A stretch of 64,000 nt of DNA from Arcticibacterium luteifluviistationis (GCF_003258705.1 NZ_CP029480.1:3534001-3598000); one strand, 5' to 3'; numbered from the stretch's first letter, positions 7,920-17,988 are shown. The notes: a model not told the origin generated them from the sequence alone. Numbers and translations: made by a program.

Positions 7920-9107
7920 ATGGCAAAAGAAAATTTTGACCGTAGTAAGCCTCACGTAAACATTGGTACTATCGGTCACGTTGATCATGGAAAGACAACA
8001 TTAACGGCTGCAATTACCACTGTTCTAGCAGGTAAGGGACTTTCAGCTCTTAGAGACTTTTCATCTATTGATAATGCTCCTGAAGAGAAAGAGCGTGGTA
8101 TTACTATTAATACATCACACGTTGAGTATGCTACTGAAAACCGTCACTATGCACACGTTGACTGTCCTGGTCACGCTGATTATGTGAAAAACATGGTTAC
8201 TGGAGCGGCTCAAATGGATGGTGCCATACTTGTTGTTGCTGCTACTGATGGTCCTATGCCACAAACTCGTGAGCATATCCTTCTGGCTCGCCAGGTAGGT
8301 GTACCTCAATTAGTAGTTTTTATGAACAAAGTTGATATGGTGGATGATCCTGAACTACTTGAATTAGTAGAAATGGAGATTCGTGAACTATTATCTTTCT
8401 ATAAATTCGACGGTGATAATATCCCTGTAATTCAAGGTTCTGCCTTAGGTGGTTTGAACGGAGAAGAGAAATGGGTTAAAACTATTGAAGAATTAATGGC
8501 AGCAGTGGATTCTTTCATTCCTCTTCCTGCTAGAGCGACTGATAAGCCTTTCCTAATGCCGGTTGAGGATGTATTCTCTATTACTGGTCGTGGAACTGTA
8601 GCTACTGGTCGTATCGAAACTGGTGTAATTAACTCTGGAGAAGCTGTTGATATCTTAGGTATGGGTGCAGAAGGCTTAAAGTCAACTGTAACTGGTGTTG
8701 AGATGTTCCGTAAGATTCTTGATAGAGGTGAAGCTGGTGATAACACTGGTTTACTTTTAAGAGGTGTTGAGAAATCTCAAATTAAGCGTGGAATGGTAAT
8801 CTGTAAGCCAGGTTCTGTTAAGCCACACTCTAAGTTCAAAGGTGAAATTTACGTTCTTTCTAAAGAAGAAGGTGGACGTCATACTCCGTTCTTTAACAAA
8901 TACCGTCCTCAGTTCTACTTCAGAACTACAGACGTAACTGGAGAAATCATGCTACCTGAAAACGTAGAAATGGTAATGCCAGGTGATAACGTAACTATCG
9001 AAGTTACTTTGATTAACTCAATTGCTATGGATAAAGGTCTTCGTTTCGCGATTCGTGAAGGTGGACGTACTGTAGGGGCTGGTCAAGTAACAGAAATCAT
9101 AGAGTAA
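7920..9107 (+). CDS. tuf: translation elongation factor Tu
   Basis: EF-Tu is the GTPase that delivers aminoacyl-tRNA to the ribosome. The 395-residue protein has the P-loop GHVDHGKT at residues 19-26, switch I with RGITINT, DCPGH, and NKVD at 136-139. Domains 2 and 3 are complete and end in [10 protein letters not shown]. It follows three tRNA genes in one orientation, the usual Bacteroidota arrangement, and is closed by a strong terminator 24 bp after the stop. Confidence 0.99.
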   Translation: MAKENFDRSKPHVNIGTIGHVDHGKTTLTAAITTVLAGKGLSALRDFSSIDNAPEEKERGITINTSHVEYATENRHYAHVDCPGHADYVKNMVTGAAQMDGAILVVAATDGPMPQTREHILLARQVGVPQLVVFMNKVDMVDDPELLELVEMEIRELLSFYKFDGDNIPVIQGSALGGLNGEEKWVKTIEELMAAVDSFIPLPARATDKPFLMPVEDVFSITGRGTVATGRIETGVINSGEAVDILGMGAEGLKSTVTGVEMFRKILDRGEAGDNTGLLLRGVEKSQIKRGMVICKPGSVKPHSKFKGEIYVLSKEEGGRHTPFFNKYRPQFYFRTTDVTGEIMLPENVEMVMPGDNVTIEVTLINSIAMDKGLRFAIREGGRTVGAGQVTEIIE

Positions 9108-9130
9108 TCTAAGTTTTTAGGTTCTTATAG

Positions 9131-9160
9131 AAAGCACTCCTTAATTGGAGTGCTTTTTTT
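9131..9160 (+). terminator. strong terminator after tuf
   Basis: AAGCACTCC-TTAATT-GGAGTGCTT is a perfect nine-pair stem ending in a run of T. It lies between tuf and the MFS gene, whose ATG is only 21 bp further on. Confidence 0.92.
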
Positions 9161-9181
9161 GTGTAAAAGAGCCCCCATAAA

Positions 9182-10393
9182 ATGAAAACAAAAAAAGCAG
9201 CTACCGTCTTTATCTTTATTACTGTCCTTATAGACGTAATAGGAATTGGCATAGTTATTCCCATAATCCCTGCTCTTATTCAGGAATTAGTAGGAGGTAC
9301 TATAAGCGACGCCAGTCATTATGCTATGGGTCTCGTTTTGATATATGCCAGTATGCAATTTTTGTTTTCTCCTATTATTGGCGGATTAAGTGACCAATAT
9401 GGTCGCAGAAAAGTCCTTCTTTTCTCTTTATTAGGATTTGGTATAGACTCCCTTTTCCAAGCCCTTGCCCCTACAATTGGTTGGCTATTTATTGGTCGTA
9501 CCATTGCAGGCATTACTGGAGCAAGTTTCACTACCGCAAACGCCTATATAGCAGATGTAAGTACTCCTGAGAAAAGAGCTCAAAACTTCGGGCTCCTCGG
9601 TGCAGCATTTGGCCTAGGTTTTATCATTGGCCCTACCCTAGGAGGCGTTTTAGGCTCATATGATACCAGGCTCCCATTTTATGCATCTGCCGTACTTTCA
9701 TTACTCAATTGGCTATATGGATACTTCGTTCTTCCAGAATCATTAGCCCCTGAAAATCGAAGAAAGTTTGACATTAAAAGAGCGAACCCTATTGGCAGCC
9801 TACTTAACCTAAAAAGGTACCCCTTTATACTCTCCTTAGTTGCCTCGCTTTTTCTTGTATATGTAGCAGGCCATGCCGTCCAGTCCAGCTGGTCTTTCTA
9901 TACTATCGAAAAATTTAAGTGGACCGAAATGCAAGTTGGTCTTTCTTTGGGCTTTGTTGGTCTGATGATCGCTATTGTTCAAGGTGGACTTATAAGAGTT
10001 ATCATTCCTAAAATAGGACAAGTCAAATCTCTTTTTGTTGGCTTAACTATAAACATGTTTGGCCTCCTAGCTTTCGCATTTGTAACACAAGGTTGGATGA
10101 TGTACGCCATCATGGTACCATTTGCCCTAAGTGGCTTAGCTAATCCCGCCTTCCAAGGCATAATATCAAGCCAAGTCAAGCCAAACGAACAAGGAGAACT
10201 ACAAGGTGCCCTTACCAGTGTTTTGAGCATAGCGGCCATTGTAGGCCAGCCACTCATGCTCGGACTTTTCGGTTACTTTTCAGCTAAAGATTCTGAAATT
10301 TATTTCCCTGGTGCTCCCTTTCTTTTAGGCTCTTTTTTCTGCTTAATAAGTATAATTGTTACAAGAAAAATCTTAGCTAGTCAAAAAGGCTAG
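9182..10393 (+). CDS. MFS exporter of the DHA1/TetA-like group
   Basis: This 403-residue protein has twelve predicted membrane helices. The MFS motif A between helices 2 and 3 is GGLSDQYGRRKVLL. The antiporter motif C region in helix 5 is GAAFGLGFIIGPTLGG, typical of drug/H+ exporters. N- and C-terminal halves match the TetA (TCR) type, so tetracycline-like or other small-molecule efflux is plausible, but substrate cannot be read from sequence. It interrupts the usual tuf / trnW-secE order. No promoter fits between the tuf terminator and its ATG, so expression may depend on readthrough. Confidence 0.85.
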   Translation: MKTKKAATVFIFITVLIDVIGIGIVIPIIPALIQELVGGTISDASHYAMGLVLIYASMQFLFSPIIGGLSDQYGRRKVLLFSLLGFGIDSLFQALAPTIGWLFIGRTIAGITGASFTTANAYIADVSTPEKRAQNFGLLGAAFGLGFIIGPTLGGVLGSYDTRLPFYASAVLSLLNWLYGYFVLPESLAPENRRKFDIKRANPIGSLLNLKRYPFILSLVASLFLVYVAGHAVQSSWSFYTIEKFKWTEMQVGLSLGFVGLMIAIVQGGLIRVIIPKIGQVKSLFVGLTINMFGLLAFAFVTQGWMMYAIMVPFALSGLANPAFQGIISSQVKPNEQGELQGALTSVLSIAAIVGQPLMLGLFGYFSAKDSEIYFPGAPFLLGSFFCLISIIVTRKILASQKG

Positions 10394-10402
10394 AAGAAAT
10401 GT

Positions 10403-10432
10403 TTGATTAAGAAATATTTCTTATTACTTTTG
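10403..10432 (+). promoter_or_regulatory. promoter of the trnW-secE-nusG unit
   Basis: TTG (10403-10405), 19-nt spacer, TACTTTTG (10425-10432), then CAGCCCA. It is an exact consensus match and starts within 10 bp of the MFS stop codon. Confidence 0.85.
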
Positions 10433-10441
10433 CAGCCCAAA

Positions 10442-10468
10442 ATACTCCATCACATGGAGTACTTTTTC
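10442..10468 (+). terminator. hairpin plus T run between promoter and tRNA-Trp
   Basis: TACTCCAT-CAC-ATGGAGTA is a perfect eight-pair stem followed by CTTTTTCT. It starts only a few nucleotides after the predicted transcription start and ends 5 nt before tRNA-Trp. It could terminate MFS readthrough or act as an attenuator in the short leader. Confidence 0.6.
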
Positions 10469-10472
10469 TACA

Positions 10473-10545
10473 CACGGGCATAGTTCAATGGTAGAATAGC
10501 GGTCTCCAAAACCGTTGATCAGGGTTCGAATCCTTGTGCCCGTGC
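10473..10545 (+). tRNA. tRNA-Trp (CCA)
   Basis: Acceptor CACGGGC/GCCCGTG, D-arm ATAGTTCAATGGTAGAAT, anticodon loop CTCCAAA (CCA), T-loop TTCGAAT, discriminator C. The first acceptor base C is unusual in other phyla but I recall it from Bacteroidota tRNA-Trp. CCA is not encoded. It is 14 nt upstream of secE in the same unit. Confidence 0.95.
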
Positions 10546-10559
10546 TTTAATTTGATAAA

Positions 10560-10751
10560 ATGGAAAAATTACAAAGTTTTGTAAAAGAGTCTTGGCACGA
10601 AATTACCAATGAGGTAACATGGCCTAAATTCAGCGAACTGCAGGCTAGTGCTACATTGGTACTAATTGCCTCTATCATTTTCGCATTAGTGGTTGGAGCC
10701 ATTGATTTCGTTATCGACAATGGTCTGAAGTTACTTTATCAATCATTCTAA
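10560..10751 (+). CDS. secE: preprotein translocase subunit SecE
   Basis: SecE is the small clamp subunit of the SecYEG channel. At 63 residues it is the short form with one membrane helix (about residues 28-50). The conserved amphipathic part ESWHEITNEVTWPKFSEL precedes it, and the W-P pair is the family mark. It lies between tRNA-Trp and nusG (9-bp gap), the classic position. Confidence 0.95.
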   Translation: MEKLQSFVKESWHEITNEVTWPKFSELQASATLVLIASIIFALVVGAIDFVIDNGLKLLYQSF

Positions 10752-10760
10752 AGTAGTATT

Positions 10761-11315
10761 ATGGAAGAAATAAACTGGTACGTAGTAAGAGCTGTTTCTG
10801 GTCAAGAGAAGAAGATCAAATTGTACATTGAGAATGAGGCTGAAAGAGCAAATCTTAAAGACTTCATTCCTCAGATTTTAATTCCTTCCGAAAAAATAGT
10901 AGAAGTTAAAAACGGCAAAAAACGTGTCCGTGAAAAAAACTTCATGCCTGGCTATATGCTAATCCAAGCCGATCTAAACAACGGTGAAGTAATGCACATG
11001 ATTAAAAGCTTACCTGGCGTTATTGGTTTCTTAAGAAAAGACGGGAATTCGTCTATTGAGCCAGAACCGTTAAGACTTTCAGAAGTAAATAGATTCTTAG
11101 GTGTACAAAATGAAGTTGAAGAAGAAGCTATAGACTCTAACATCTCTTTCGTTGTTGGCGAAGCTGTTAAAGTTATAGATGGTCCATTCTCTACTTTTGA
11201 AGGTAGCGTTGAAGAGATTTACGAAGACAAAAAGAAACTTAGTGTTAGTGTCAAAATATTTGGCCGAAGCACTCCAGTAGAATTAAGTTACGTACAAGTA
11301 GAAAAACTATCGTAA
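10761..11315 (+). CDS. nusG: transcription termination/antitermination factor NusG
   Basis: This 184-residue protein has an NGN domain (residues 5-110, opening WYVVRAVSGQEKKIK and containing KNFMPGYMLIQ) that binds RNA polymerase. A KOW domain follows at the C-terminus (VGEAVKVIDGPFSTFEGSVEEI). It links transcription with ribosomes and Rho. The gene is followed by a terminator, so rplK has its own promoter. Confidence 0.97.
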   Translation: MEEINWYVVRAVSGQEKKIKLYIENEAERANLKDFIPQILIPSEKIVEVKNGKKRVREKNFMPGYMLIQADLNNGEVMHMIKSLPGVIGFLRKDGNSSIEPEPLRLSEVNRFLGVQNEVEEEAIDSNISFVVGEAVKVIDGPFSTFEGSVEEIYEDKKKLSVSVKIFGRSTPVELSYVQVEKLS

Positions 11316-11340
11316 CTCAACACATACTTACATATATTCA

Positions 11341-11370
11341 AACCCGCTATTCTTAATAGTGGGTTTTTCT
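11341..11370 (+). terminator. terminator after nusG
   Basis: AACCCGCTATT-CTT-AATAGTGGGTT forms an eleven-pair stem with one G-T, followed by TTTCTATTTTT. Confidence 0.85.
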
Positions 11371-11421
11371 ATTTTTAGTATACCCATCTTCGTAGCTATC
11401 AGCATATTATTCAATATTAGC

Positions 11422-11452
11422 TTGTGTAAAACAAAAATATAAATTACTTTTG
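11422..11452 (+). promoter_or_regulatory. promoter of the rplK-rplA-rplJ-rplL operon
   Basis: TTG (11422-11424), 20-nt spacer, TACTTTTG (11445-11452), then CAGTCCG. It gives an untranslated leader of about 215 nt before rplK. Confidence 0.8.
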
Positions 11453-11462
11453 CAGTCCGTTT

Positions 11463-11566
11463 GAAGAATCATGTGATTTTTCTTCGGCAAAAGGTCAATT
11501 GTTTTCTTGTCAGTTTGCTCTTCCAAGCATCTGCTAGGCTTCCCCTGAGAATGGAATTGATCTTTT
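11463..11566 (+). promoter_or_regulatory. structured 5' leader of the rplK operon, possible r-protein control site
   Basis: A 5' hairpin (GAAGAATCA pairing with TGATTTTTCTTC with a bulge, 11463-11485) is followed by a large domain. That domain is closed by a 12-bp helix: AAAAGGTCAATT (11489-11500) with AATTGATCTTTT (11555-11566). It encloses about 54 nt with a smaller AAGC/GCTT stem. In other bacteria L1 represses its own operon by binding an rRNA-like leader; a similar role here is inference. I do not recognise an established L1 motif. Confidence 0.5.
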
Positions 11567-11674
11567 GGAGAAACGAATGAGCATTTTAAGTAGAAATAAC
11601 TGACTGTGACTAAGTTATGAAAATTATTTTGTGGTTCGTCATTTCGTATTTCTCACTATTAAACAAGTAAAACT

Positions 11675-12112
11675 ATGGCGAAAGAAATCGCAGGATACTT
11701 AAAATTACAGGCAAAGGGTGGTCAAGCTAACCCTGCACCTCCTATTGGTCCTGCCTTAGGTTCTAAGGGTATTAATATCATGGAGTTCTGTAAGCAGTTC
11801 AATGCTAGAACACAAGATAAAATGGGACAAGTGGTTCCTGTGTTAGTAACATACTACACAGACAAATCATTTGAGTTCGTAATTAAAACTCCTCCTACGG
11901 CCGTATTACTTAAAGATGCAGCAAAAGTTAAGTCAGGTTCAGACCAGCCAAATCGTGCAAAGGTAGGAACTGTAACATGGGATCAAGTAAAGGTAATTGC
12001 CGAAACTAAAATGCCAGACCTTAACTGTTTTACTGTTGAATCTGCCATGAAAATGGTAGCAGGTAGTGCAGCTAACATGGGGATTAGAATCAAAGGTACA
12101 GCACCTTTCTAA
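11675..12112 (+). CDS. rplK: 50S ribosomal protein L11
   Basis: L11 (145 residues) binds the GTPase-associated region of 23S rRNA together with L10/L12. The N-terminal domain shows [20 protein letters not shown] and the [12 protein letters not shown] helix. The C-terminal rRNA-binding domain ends in [10 protein letters not shown]. It is the first gene of the operon, behind a long leader, and is followed 54 bp later by rplA. A small GCCACT-TTAC-AGTGGC hairpin (12130-12145) lies in the gap. Confidence 0.98.
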   Translation: MAKEIAGYLKLQAKGGQANPAPPIGPALGSKGINIMEFCKQFNARTQDKMGQVVPVLVTYYTDKSFEFVIKTPPTAVLLKDAAKVKSGSDQPNRAKVGTVTWDQVKVIAETKMPDLNCFTVESAMKMVAGSAANMGIRIKGTAPF

Positions 12113-12166
12113 TTAAATTATTAATGGGAGCCACTTTACAGTGGCGTTAATTACCAAAACAAACAA

Positions 12167-12865
12167 ATGGCAAGATTAAGTAAAAAAAGAAAAGAAGCTT
12201 TAGAAAAGTATGATCCTACTAAGGTCTATACTTTAGCTGAGGCTACTTCAGTGTTGAAAGAAATTTCATACACTAAATTCGACGCTTCTGTTGATTTAGA
12301 CATCAGATTGGGTGTTGACCCACGTAAAGCAGACCAAATGGTTCGTGGCGTAGTGGCTCTTCCTCATGGAACTGGTAAGAAGATCAAAGTTTTAGTTCTT
12401 TGTACTCCTGATAAGGAGCAAGAAGCTAAAGACGCTGGTGCTGATTATGTAGGTCTTGATGAGTATATCGACAAAATTTCAAAAGGCTGGACAGACATAG
12501 ATGTAATTATCACTATGCCTGCCGTTATGGCTAAGCTAGGACGTTTAGGGCGAGTTTTAGGACCAAGAGGTCTTATGCCAAACCCTAAAGCAGGAACAGT
12601 TACCCCTAACGTTGGTCAAGCAGTCACTGAAGTAAAAGCCGGTAAAATTGACTTTAAGGTTGATAAAACTGGTATTATTCACGCTGGTATTGGCAAAACA
12701 TCTTTTGGAGCTGAGCAGTTACAGGCTAACGCTAATGAATTGATTCAAACAATCATTAAGTTAAAACCTTCTTCTGCTAAGGGAACATACGTAAAAGGCA
12801 TTACATTGTCTAGCACTATGAGCCCAGGAGTTAAAATTGATCTTACCGGAATAAACGGATTGTAA
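12167..12865 (+). CDS. rplA: 50S ribosomal protein L1
   Basis: L1 (232 residues) forms the mobile stalk that helps release deacylated tRNA, and in other phyla represses this operon. Visible marks: [20 protein letters not shown], the signature around [21 protein letters not shown], and the C-terminal [17 protein letters not shown]. It ends 2 bp before rplJ, indicating coupled translation. Confidence 0.98.
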   Translation: MARLSKKRKEALEKYDPTKVYTLAEATSVLKEISYTKFDASVDLDIRLGVDPRKADQMVRGVVALPHGTGKKIKVLVLCTPDKEQEAKDAGADYVGLDEYIDKISKGWTDIDVIITMPAVMAKLGRLGRVLGPRGLMPNPKAGTVTPNVGQAVTEVKAGKIDFKVDKTGIIHAGIGKTSFGAEQLQANANELIQTIIKLKPSSAKGTYVKGITLSSTMSPGVKIDLTGINGL

Positions 12866-12867
12866 TC

Positions 12868-13401
12868 ATGAATAGACAAGACAAAGGAGCGATAATTCAG
12901 GATCTGTCTGAGAAGTTTGCTAACAACCCATTTTTTTATATCACGGACGCAAGTGGAATGACCGTAGCTACTACTAATAAGCTACGTAGACTTTGCTACG
13001 AAAGAGGTATAGAATACAAAGTTGTTAAAAACACTCTTATAGAGAAAGCTCTAGAAACACTAGACACAGATTACACGCCATTCAAAGAGTCAGTTTTGAC
13101 AGGTTTTTCAGGCATCATGTTTCACCCAGAATCTGGGAAGGACGCTGCCAAACTTATCAAAGACTTCTTGAAAGAAAACAAGGATTCGATTTCATTAAAA
13201 GGTGCATCTATTGACGCTGAACTATTTATAGGTCATGATCAATTAGATATGCTTGCTAACTTGAAATCTAAAGCCGAATTAATTGGCGACGTAATCATGT
13301 TACTTCAATCTCCTGCTAAAACCGTTATTGGTGGTCTGCAGAGTGGTGGTAACAAACTGGCAGGCATTCTTAAAACTCTTTCAGAGAAAGAAGCCGCCTA
13401 A
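12868..13401 (+). CDS. rplJ: 50S ribosomal protein L10
   Basis: L10 (177 residues) anchors the L7/L12 dimers on 23S rRNA. The N-terminal globular domain includes VKNTLIEKAL, common to the family. The C-terminal helix that carries L12 dimers ends in GGNKLAGILKTLSEKE. The gap to rplA is only 2 bp, so there is no room for a separate L10 leader, unlike operons in which L10 controls rplJL through its own leader. Confidence 0.97.
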   Translation: MNRQDKGAIIQDLSEKFANNPFFYITDASGMTVATTNKLRRLCYERGIEYKVVKNTLIEKALETLDTDYTPFKESVLTGFSGIMFHPESGKDAAKLIKDFLKENKDSISLKGASIDAELFIGHDQLDMLANLKSKAELIGDVIMLLQSPAKTVIGGLQSGGNKLAGILKTLSEKEAA

Positions 13402-13439
13402 TTTTAATCAAAGTATAAACTATTTAAATTTTAGAAATA

Positions 13440-13817
13440 ATGGCAGATTTAAAAGCCTTCGCAGAACAATTAGTTAACCTTACTGTTAAAGAAGTAAACG
13501 AGTTAGCTGACATTCTTAAAGACGAGTACGGTATTGAGCCAGCAGCTGGTGGAGCTGTAATGGTAGCAGGTCCTGCTGGAGACGCTGCTGCAGCTGTTGA
13601 AGAGAAAACAACTTTTGATGTTATTCTTAAAGCAGCCGGTGGAAGCAAACTTCAAGTAGTGAAATTAGTAAAAGATCTTGCAGGCTTAGGCTTGAAAGAC
13701 GCTAAAGACCTAGTTGACTCTGCTCCTAAAGCAGTGAAAGAAGGTGTTGCAAAAGACGAAGCAGAAGCTTTGAAAAAGCAGCTTGAAGAAGCTGGTGCTG
13801 AAGTAGAATTAGCGTAA
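13440..13817 (+). CDS. rplL: 50S ribosomal protein L7/L12
   Basis: L7/L12 (125 residues) is the multi-copy stalk protein that recruits translational GTPases. An N-terminal dimerisation domain is followed by an alanine/glycine-rich hinge (about 37-53). The C-terminal domain carries [20 protein letters not shown] and [21 protein letters not shown]. It closes the ribosomal-protein part of the operon ahead of an attenuator-like hairpin. Confidence 0.98.
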   Translation: MADLKAFAEQLVNLTVKEVNELADILKDEYGIEPAAGGAVMVAGPAGDAAAAVEEKTTFDVILKAAGGSKLQVVKLVKDLAGLGLKDAKDLVDSAPKAVKEGVAKDEAEALKKQLEEAGAEVELA

Positions 13818-13838
13818 GCTTAACTTCAACAAACATCA

Positions 13839-13880
13839 GACTCGGTCCGGTTTTCCTTGGAAAATCGGTCGAGTCTTTTG
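13839..13880 (+). terminator. terminator or attenuator between rplL and rpoB
   Basis: GACTCGGTC pairs with GGTCGAGTC, and above a bulged C GGTTTTCC pairs with GGAAAATC, closing on a TT loop (13839-13875). TTTT follows. It is placed as in the classic rplL-rpoB attenuator of enterobacteria, where it lowers rpoBC expression relative to ribosomal proteins. Confidence 0.75.
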
Positions 13881-13962
13881 CTGTAAATAACAGCCACGTT
13901 CTAAAGACACACAATAAAAGATATTCAAGACGTTAAACTCTTGACTAAATAATAAGATTTTT

Positions 13963-14048
13963 GCCCGATACACCTCTGTTTTTCGTAGGACAGTTGCAAA
14001 GGGGCATCAATTGGCTTCACTGCGAGTTCTTTGGTAAGAGATGTTACC
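13963..14048 (+). promoter_or_regulatory. possible structured leader before rpoB
   Basis: GCCC (13963-13966) can pair with GGGC (14002-14005) around an inner CTGT/ACAG stem (13976-13979 with 13990-13993). A further hairpin GGTAA-GAGATG-TTACC ends near 14048. No good TAnnTTTG promoter is seen; the nearest, GATTTTTG before 13963, lacks a spaced TTG. No function is known to me. Confidence 0.3.
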
Positions 14049-14100
14049 CATCTTTAAATACCAACAAGTTATAATTTTTTTAATTTAAACAATTAAAGCT

Positions 14101-17100
14101 TTGAATTTGACAGCAACCGGAAGGAAGAGTTTTGCCAATGTTCACCCTGCTTTAGAGTATCCAGATTTCTTGGATATTCAACTTCAATCTTTTCAGGAAT
14201 TTTTCCAAATAGATACTCCAGCTGAAAGCCGCCGTGCCGAAGGTTTGTACAAAGTATTTATGGATAATTTCCCGATAGCAGATTCTAGGGAGAACTTTGT
14301 TCTTGAATTCGTCGACTATACAGTTGACCCACCAAAATACTCTATTGATGAGTGTATAGACAGAGGATTAACTTACTCTGTTCCATTAAAAGCAAAATTA
14401 AGATTGCTTTGTAATGATGATGATAACGAAGATTTCGAAACTATTGAGCAAGAGGTATTCTTAGGAAATATCCCTTACATGACGAATAGAGGTTCGTTTG
14501 TTGTCAATGGTGCAGAAAGAGTTATCGTTTCTCAACTTCACCGTTCTCCAGGTGTATTCTTCTCTATGAGTAAGCATACTAATGGAACGAAACTTTACTC
14601 AGCCAGAGTAATTCCAATGAAGGGTTCTTGGATTGAATTTTCTACTGATGTTAATAATGTGATGTACGCATATATTGACAGAAAGAAAAAATTCCCAGTA
14701 ACTACCCTATTACGTTCAATTGGTTTTGGTTCTGATAAAGACATCCTGAACCTTTTTGAATTATCAGAAGAAGTTCCTGCGACTAAGAAAGACCTTAAAA
14801 AAGCTATTGGTAGAAAACTAGCTGCTAGAGTTCTTAAAACTTGGACGGAAGATTTCGTTGATGAAGATACAGGTGAGGTAGTTTCTATTGATAGAAACGA
14901 AGTAATAATGGAGCGTGACTCCATCATTGTAGAAGAAGATATTCAATTAGTTTTGGATACAGACCAAAAGTCTGTCATTCTTCACAGAGAAGATGCTAAC
15001 ATAGCAGATTACAACATTATATATAATACACTTCAGAAAGATAGCTCTAACTCTGAGAAAGAGGCCGTAGAACAAATCTACCGTCAACTTAGAAATACAG
15101 AAGCTCCTGATGAAGCTACCGCTCGTGAAATTATTCAGGGTTTATTCTTCTCTGAAAAACGTTACGATCTTGGTGAAGTAGGAAGATACCGTGTCAATAC
15201 CAAATTGGAAATGGATACGGAATTGACCAAAAGGGTATTAACTACAGAAGATATTATCAAAATTGTTAAGTACTTAATCACATTGATTAACGCTAAGACA
15301 GTAGTTGATGATATTGACCACCTTTCTAATCGTCGTGTTAGAACAGTTGGAGAGCAGCTATCTAGCCAGTTTGGTGTAGGTCTTGCTCGTATGGCTCGTA
15401 CCATTAAAGAGCGTATGAATGTTCGTGATAACGAAGATTTCAAACCAGTTGACTTAATTAATGCAAGAACATTATCTTCAGTAATTAACTCATTCTTTGG
15501 TACAAACCAGCTTTCTCAGTTTATGGACCAAACTAATCCATTGGCTGAAATTACGCATAAGCGTAGAATGTCCGCTTTAGGACCAGGTGGTCTTTCGAGA
15601 GAAAGAGCAGGTTTTGAGGTTCGAGATGTTCACTATACACACTACGGTCGTCTTTGTACTATCGAAACTCCTGAGGGACCGAACATTGGTCTTATTTCTT
15701 CTCTTTGTACTTATGCTAAGGTTAATTCAATGGGCTTCATTGAAACACCTTACATGGAAATTAAAGAAGGTAAAGTATCAGGTCATGTTCAGTACTTAAC
15801 TGCTGAAGAAGAAGATGGTAAAAACATTGCCATGGCTACGCCAAACTCAGATGGTACAGGAACTTTTTCTAGTGAAAGTCTGAAATGTCGTTTTGAGGGT
15901 GACTTCCCTTTAAAAGACCCGAAAGATGTAGATTACATGGACATTGCTCCTAATCAAATTGTTTCGGTTGCTGCTTCTATCATTCCATTCTTGGAGCATG
16001 ATGATGCCAACCGTGCCTTGATGGGATCTAACATGCAGCGTCAGGCAGTTCCTTTATTAAGACCAGAAGCTCCTATTGTAGGAACAGGTCTTGAGAGTAG
16101 AATTGCTCGTGACTCTAGAACAATGGTTGTAGCCGAAGGGCCTGGAACTATTGAGTATGTTGATGCTAATAAAATCGTTGTTAATTATGACTGGGACGAA
16201 AATGACATCATGGTCAATTTCAATAGCAGCGAAAAGACTTACGATTTAATTAAATTCAGAAGAACTAACCAGGATACTTGTATTAACCTTAGACCAATTG
16301 TTGGCATTAAGGATAGAGTAGCAAAAGGTCAGGTTTTGGTAGAAGGTTACGCTACACAAGGTGGTGAACTAGCTCTAGGTAGAAACATGCTTGTGGCTTT
16401 CATGCCTTGGCAAGGTTATAACTTTGAGGATGCGATTGTAATATCTGAAAGAGTAGTAAGAGACGATATTTTCACATCACTTCACATTGAAGAGTTTGAT
16501 CTAGAAGTAAGAGATACTAAGAGAGGTCAAGAAGAGCTTACAGCTGAAATTCCAAACGTTTCTGAAGAGACTGTAAAAAATCTTGATGAAAACGGAATAG
16601 TAAGAGTTGGTACTCATATTAAAGAAGGTGATATTCTGATAGGTAAGATTACTCCTAAAGGAGAATCAGACCCAACGCCAGAAGAAAAACTTCTTCGTGC
16701 CATCTTTGGAGATAAAGCTGGAGATGTAAAAGATGCATCTAAGAAAGCATCTCCTTCATTAAGAGGTGTAGTAATTGACACTAAACTTTTCTCTAGACCT
16801 TCGAAAGAAGAAAGAGTTAAGCACAAAGAAGAGTTGAAAACTTTGCTTAAAGAGCACAGTAAAAACCTTTCTGAAATCAAAACCATAATGATTGACAAAA
16901 TGGTAGGTGTCCTTTCGGGCAAAACTACTAATGGCGTTAAGCATAAATTTGGTGATGAGTTAATTTCTAAAGGAGTTAAATTCAACAAATCAAATATTAC
17001 TAACAACCTTTTCCCTGAGAAGAACCCATACGTAGACGAAAGTACATACAGTGTACCTGAAGAGTCTAACCTATTGGGTGATATCATGCTAGAAGGATGG

Positions 17101-17958
17101 ACTAAAACTGAGGAATCAAATCAACTTTTAGTAAGATTAGTTAAGAACTATCTTTCTAAGCGTAGTGAGATTATTGGTGAGTTCAAAAGAGAAAGATTTG
17201 TTTTAGAAGTAGGTGATGAATTACCAGCAGGTATTGTCAAATTAGCTAAAGTTTATATCGCTAAAAAGCGTAAACTGAAAGTTGGTGATAAGATGGCCGG
17301 TCGTCACGGTAACAAAGGGGTTGTAGCAAGAATAGTACGTCATGAAGACATGCCATTCCTTGAAGACGGTAGCCCAGTTGATATCGTACTTAACCCACTT
17401 GGTGTACCATCTCGTATGAACATTGGTCAGCTATATGAAACAGCATTAGGCTGGGCTGGACTAAAGCTTGATAGAAGATACGCCACACCAATATTTGACG
17501 GAGCTACAGCTACTCAGGTAGATGCAGAGCTTAAAGAAGCTGGTTTGCCAGACTTTGGTAGAACGGTTCTTTTCAATGGTCTTACTGGTGAGAAATTTGA
17601 CCAGAAAGTTACAGTTGGTATCATATACATGCTGAAACTAGGTCACTTGGTTGATGATAAAATGCACGCTAGGTCTATTGGACCATACTCTTTAATTACG
17701 CAGCAACCTTTGGGTGGAAAAGCTCAGTTTGGTGGACAGCGTTTTGGAGAGATGGAAGTGTGGGCATTAGAGGCATTCGGTGCTTCTCATGTTCTTCGTG
17801 AGATTTTGACATTAAAATCTGATGATGTAGTTGGCCGTGCCAAAGCCTATGAGGCAATAGTGAAAGGGGAAAATCTACCTAAGTCAGGAATTCCGGAATC
17901 ATTCAATGTACTTGTACATGAATTGAGAGGATTGGCACTTGAGATTACCTTGAAATAA
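14101..17958 (+). CDS. rpoB: DNA-directed RNA polymerase subunit beta
   Basis: RpoB (1285 residues) forms the upper jaw and part of the active centre of RNA polymerase. The rifampicin-pocket region begins [17 protein letters not shown] at residue 467 and continues to [20 protein letters not shown]. The C-terminus has [20 protein letters not shown], which contacts beta prime. The start is TTG: an in-frame stop lies at 14086-14088 and no ATG or GTG occurs between it and the conserved region, so TTG at 14101 (or 14107) must be used. The rifampicin residues look wild type. rpoC follows 30 bp later. Confidence 0.98.
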   Translation: MNLTATGRKSFANVHPALEYPDFLDIQLQSFQEFFQIDTPAESRRAEGLYKVFMDNFPIADSRENFVLEFVDYTVDPPKYSIDECIDRGLTYSVPLKAKLRLLCNDDDNEDFETIEQEVFLGNIPYMTNRGSFVVNGAERVIVSQLHRSPGVFFSMSKHTNGTKLYSARVIPMKGSWIEFSTDVNNVMYAYIDRKKKFPVTTLLRSIGFGSDKDILNLFELSEEVPATKKDLKKAIGRKLAARVLKTWTEDFVDEDTGEVVSIDRNEVIMERDSIIVEEDIQLVLDTDQKSVILHREDANIADYNIIYNTLQKDSSNSEKEAVEQIYRQLRNTEAPDEATAREIIQGLFFSEKRYDLGEVGRYRVNTKLEMDTELTKRVLTTEDIIKIVKYLITLINAKTVVDDIDHLSNRRVRTVGEQLSSQFGVGLARMARTIKERMNVRDNEDFKPVDLINARTLSSVINSFFGTNQLSQFMDQTNPLAEITHKRRMSALGPGGLSRERAGFEVRDVHYTHYGRLCTIETPEGPNIGLISSLCTYAKVNSMGFIETPYMEIKEGKVSGHVQYLTAEEEDGKNIAMATPNSDGTGTFSSESLKCRFEGDFPLKDPKDVDYMDIAPNQIVSVAASIIPFLEHDDANRALMGSNMQRQAVPLLRPEAPIVGTGLESRIARDSRTMVVAEGPGTIEYVDANKIVVNYDWDENDIMVNFNSSEKTYDLIKFRRTNQDTCINLRPIVGIKDRVAKGQVLVEGYATQGGELALGRNMLVAFMPWQGYNFEDAIVISERVVRDDIFTSLHIEEFDLEVRDTKRGQEELTAEIPNVSEETVKNLDENGIVRVGTHIKEGDILIGKITPKGESDPTPEEKLLRAIFGDKAGDVKDASKKASPSLRGVVIDTKLFSRPSKEERVKHKEELKTLLKEHSKNLSEIKTIMIDKMVGVLSGKTTNGVKHKFGDELISKGVKFNKSNITNNLFPEKNPYVDESTYSVPEESNLLGDIMLEGWTKTEESNQLLVRLVKNYLSKRSEIIGEFKRERFVLEVGDELPAGIVKLAKVYIAKKRKLKVGDKMAGRHGNKGVVARIVRHEDMPFLEDGSPVDIVLNPLGVPSRMNIGQLYETALGWAGLKLDRRYATPIFDGATATQVDAELKEAGLPDFGRTVLFNGLTGEKFDQKVTVGIIYMLKLGHLVDDKMHARSIGPYSLITQQPLGGKAQFGGQRFGEMEVWALEAFGASHVLREILTLKSDDVVGRAKAYEAIVKGENLPKSGIPESFNVLVHELRGLALEITLK

Positions 17959-17988
17959 TTTATCATTTTCATTTAAAAAAGAAAGAAA

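Noticed and set aside
13955-13962. GATTTTTG as the rpoB promoter
   Set aside because: The first base breaks TAnnTTTG and the nearest TTG is only 12 nt upstream.
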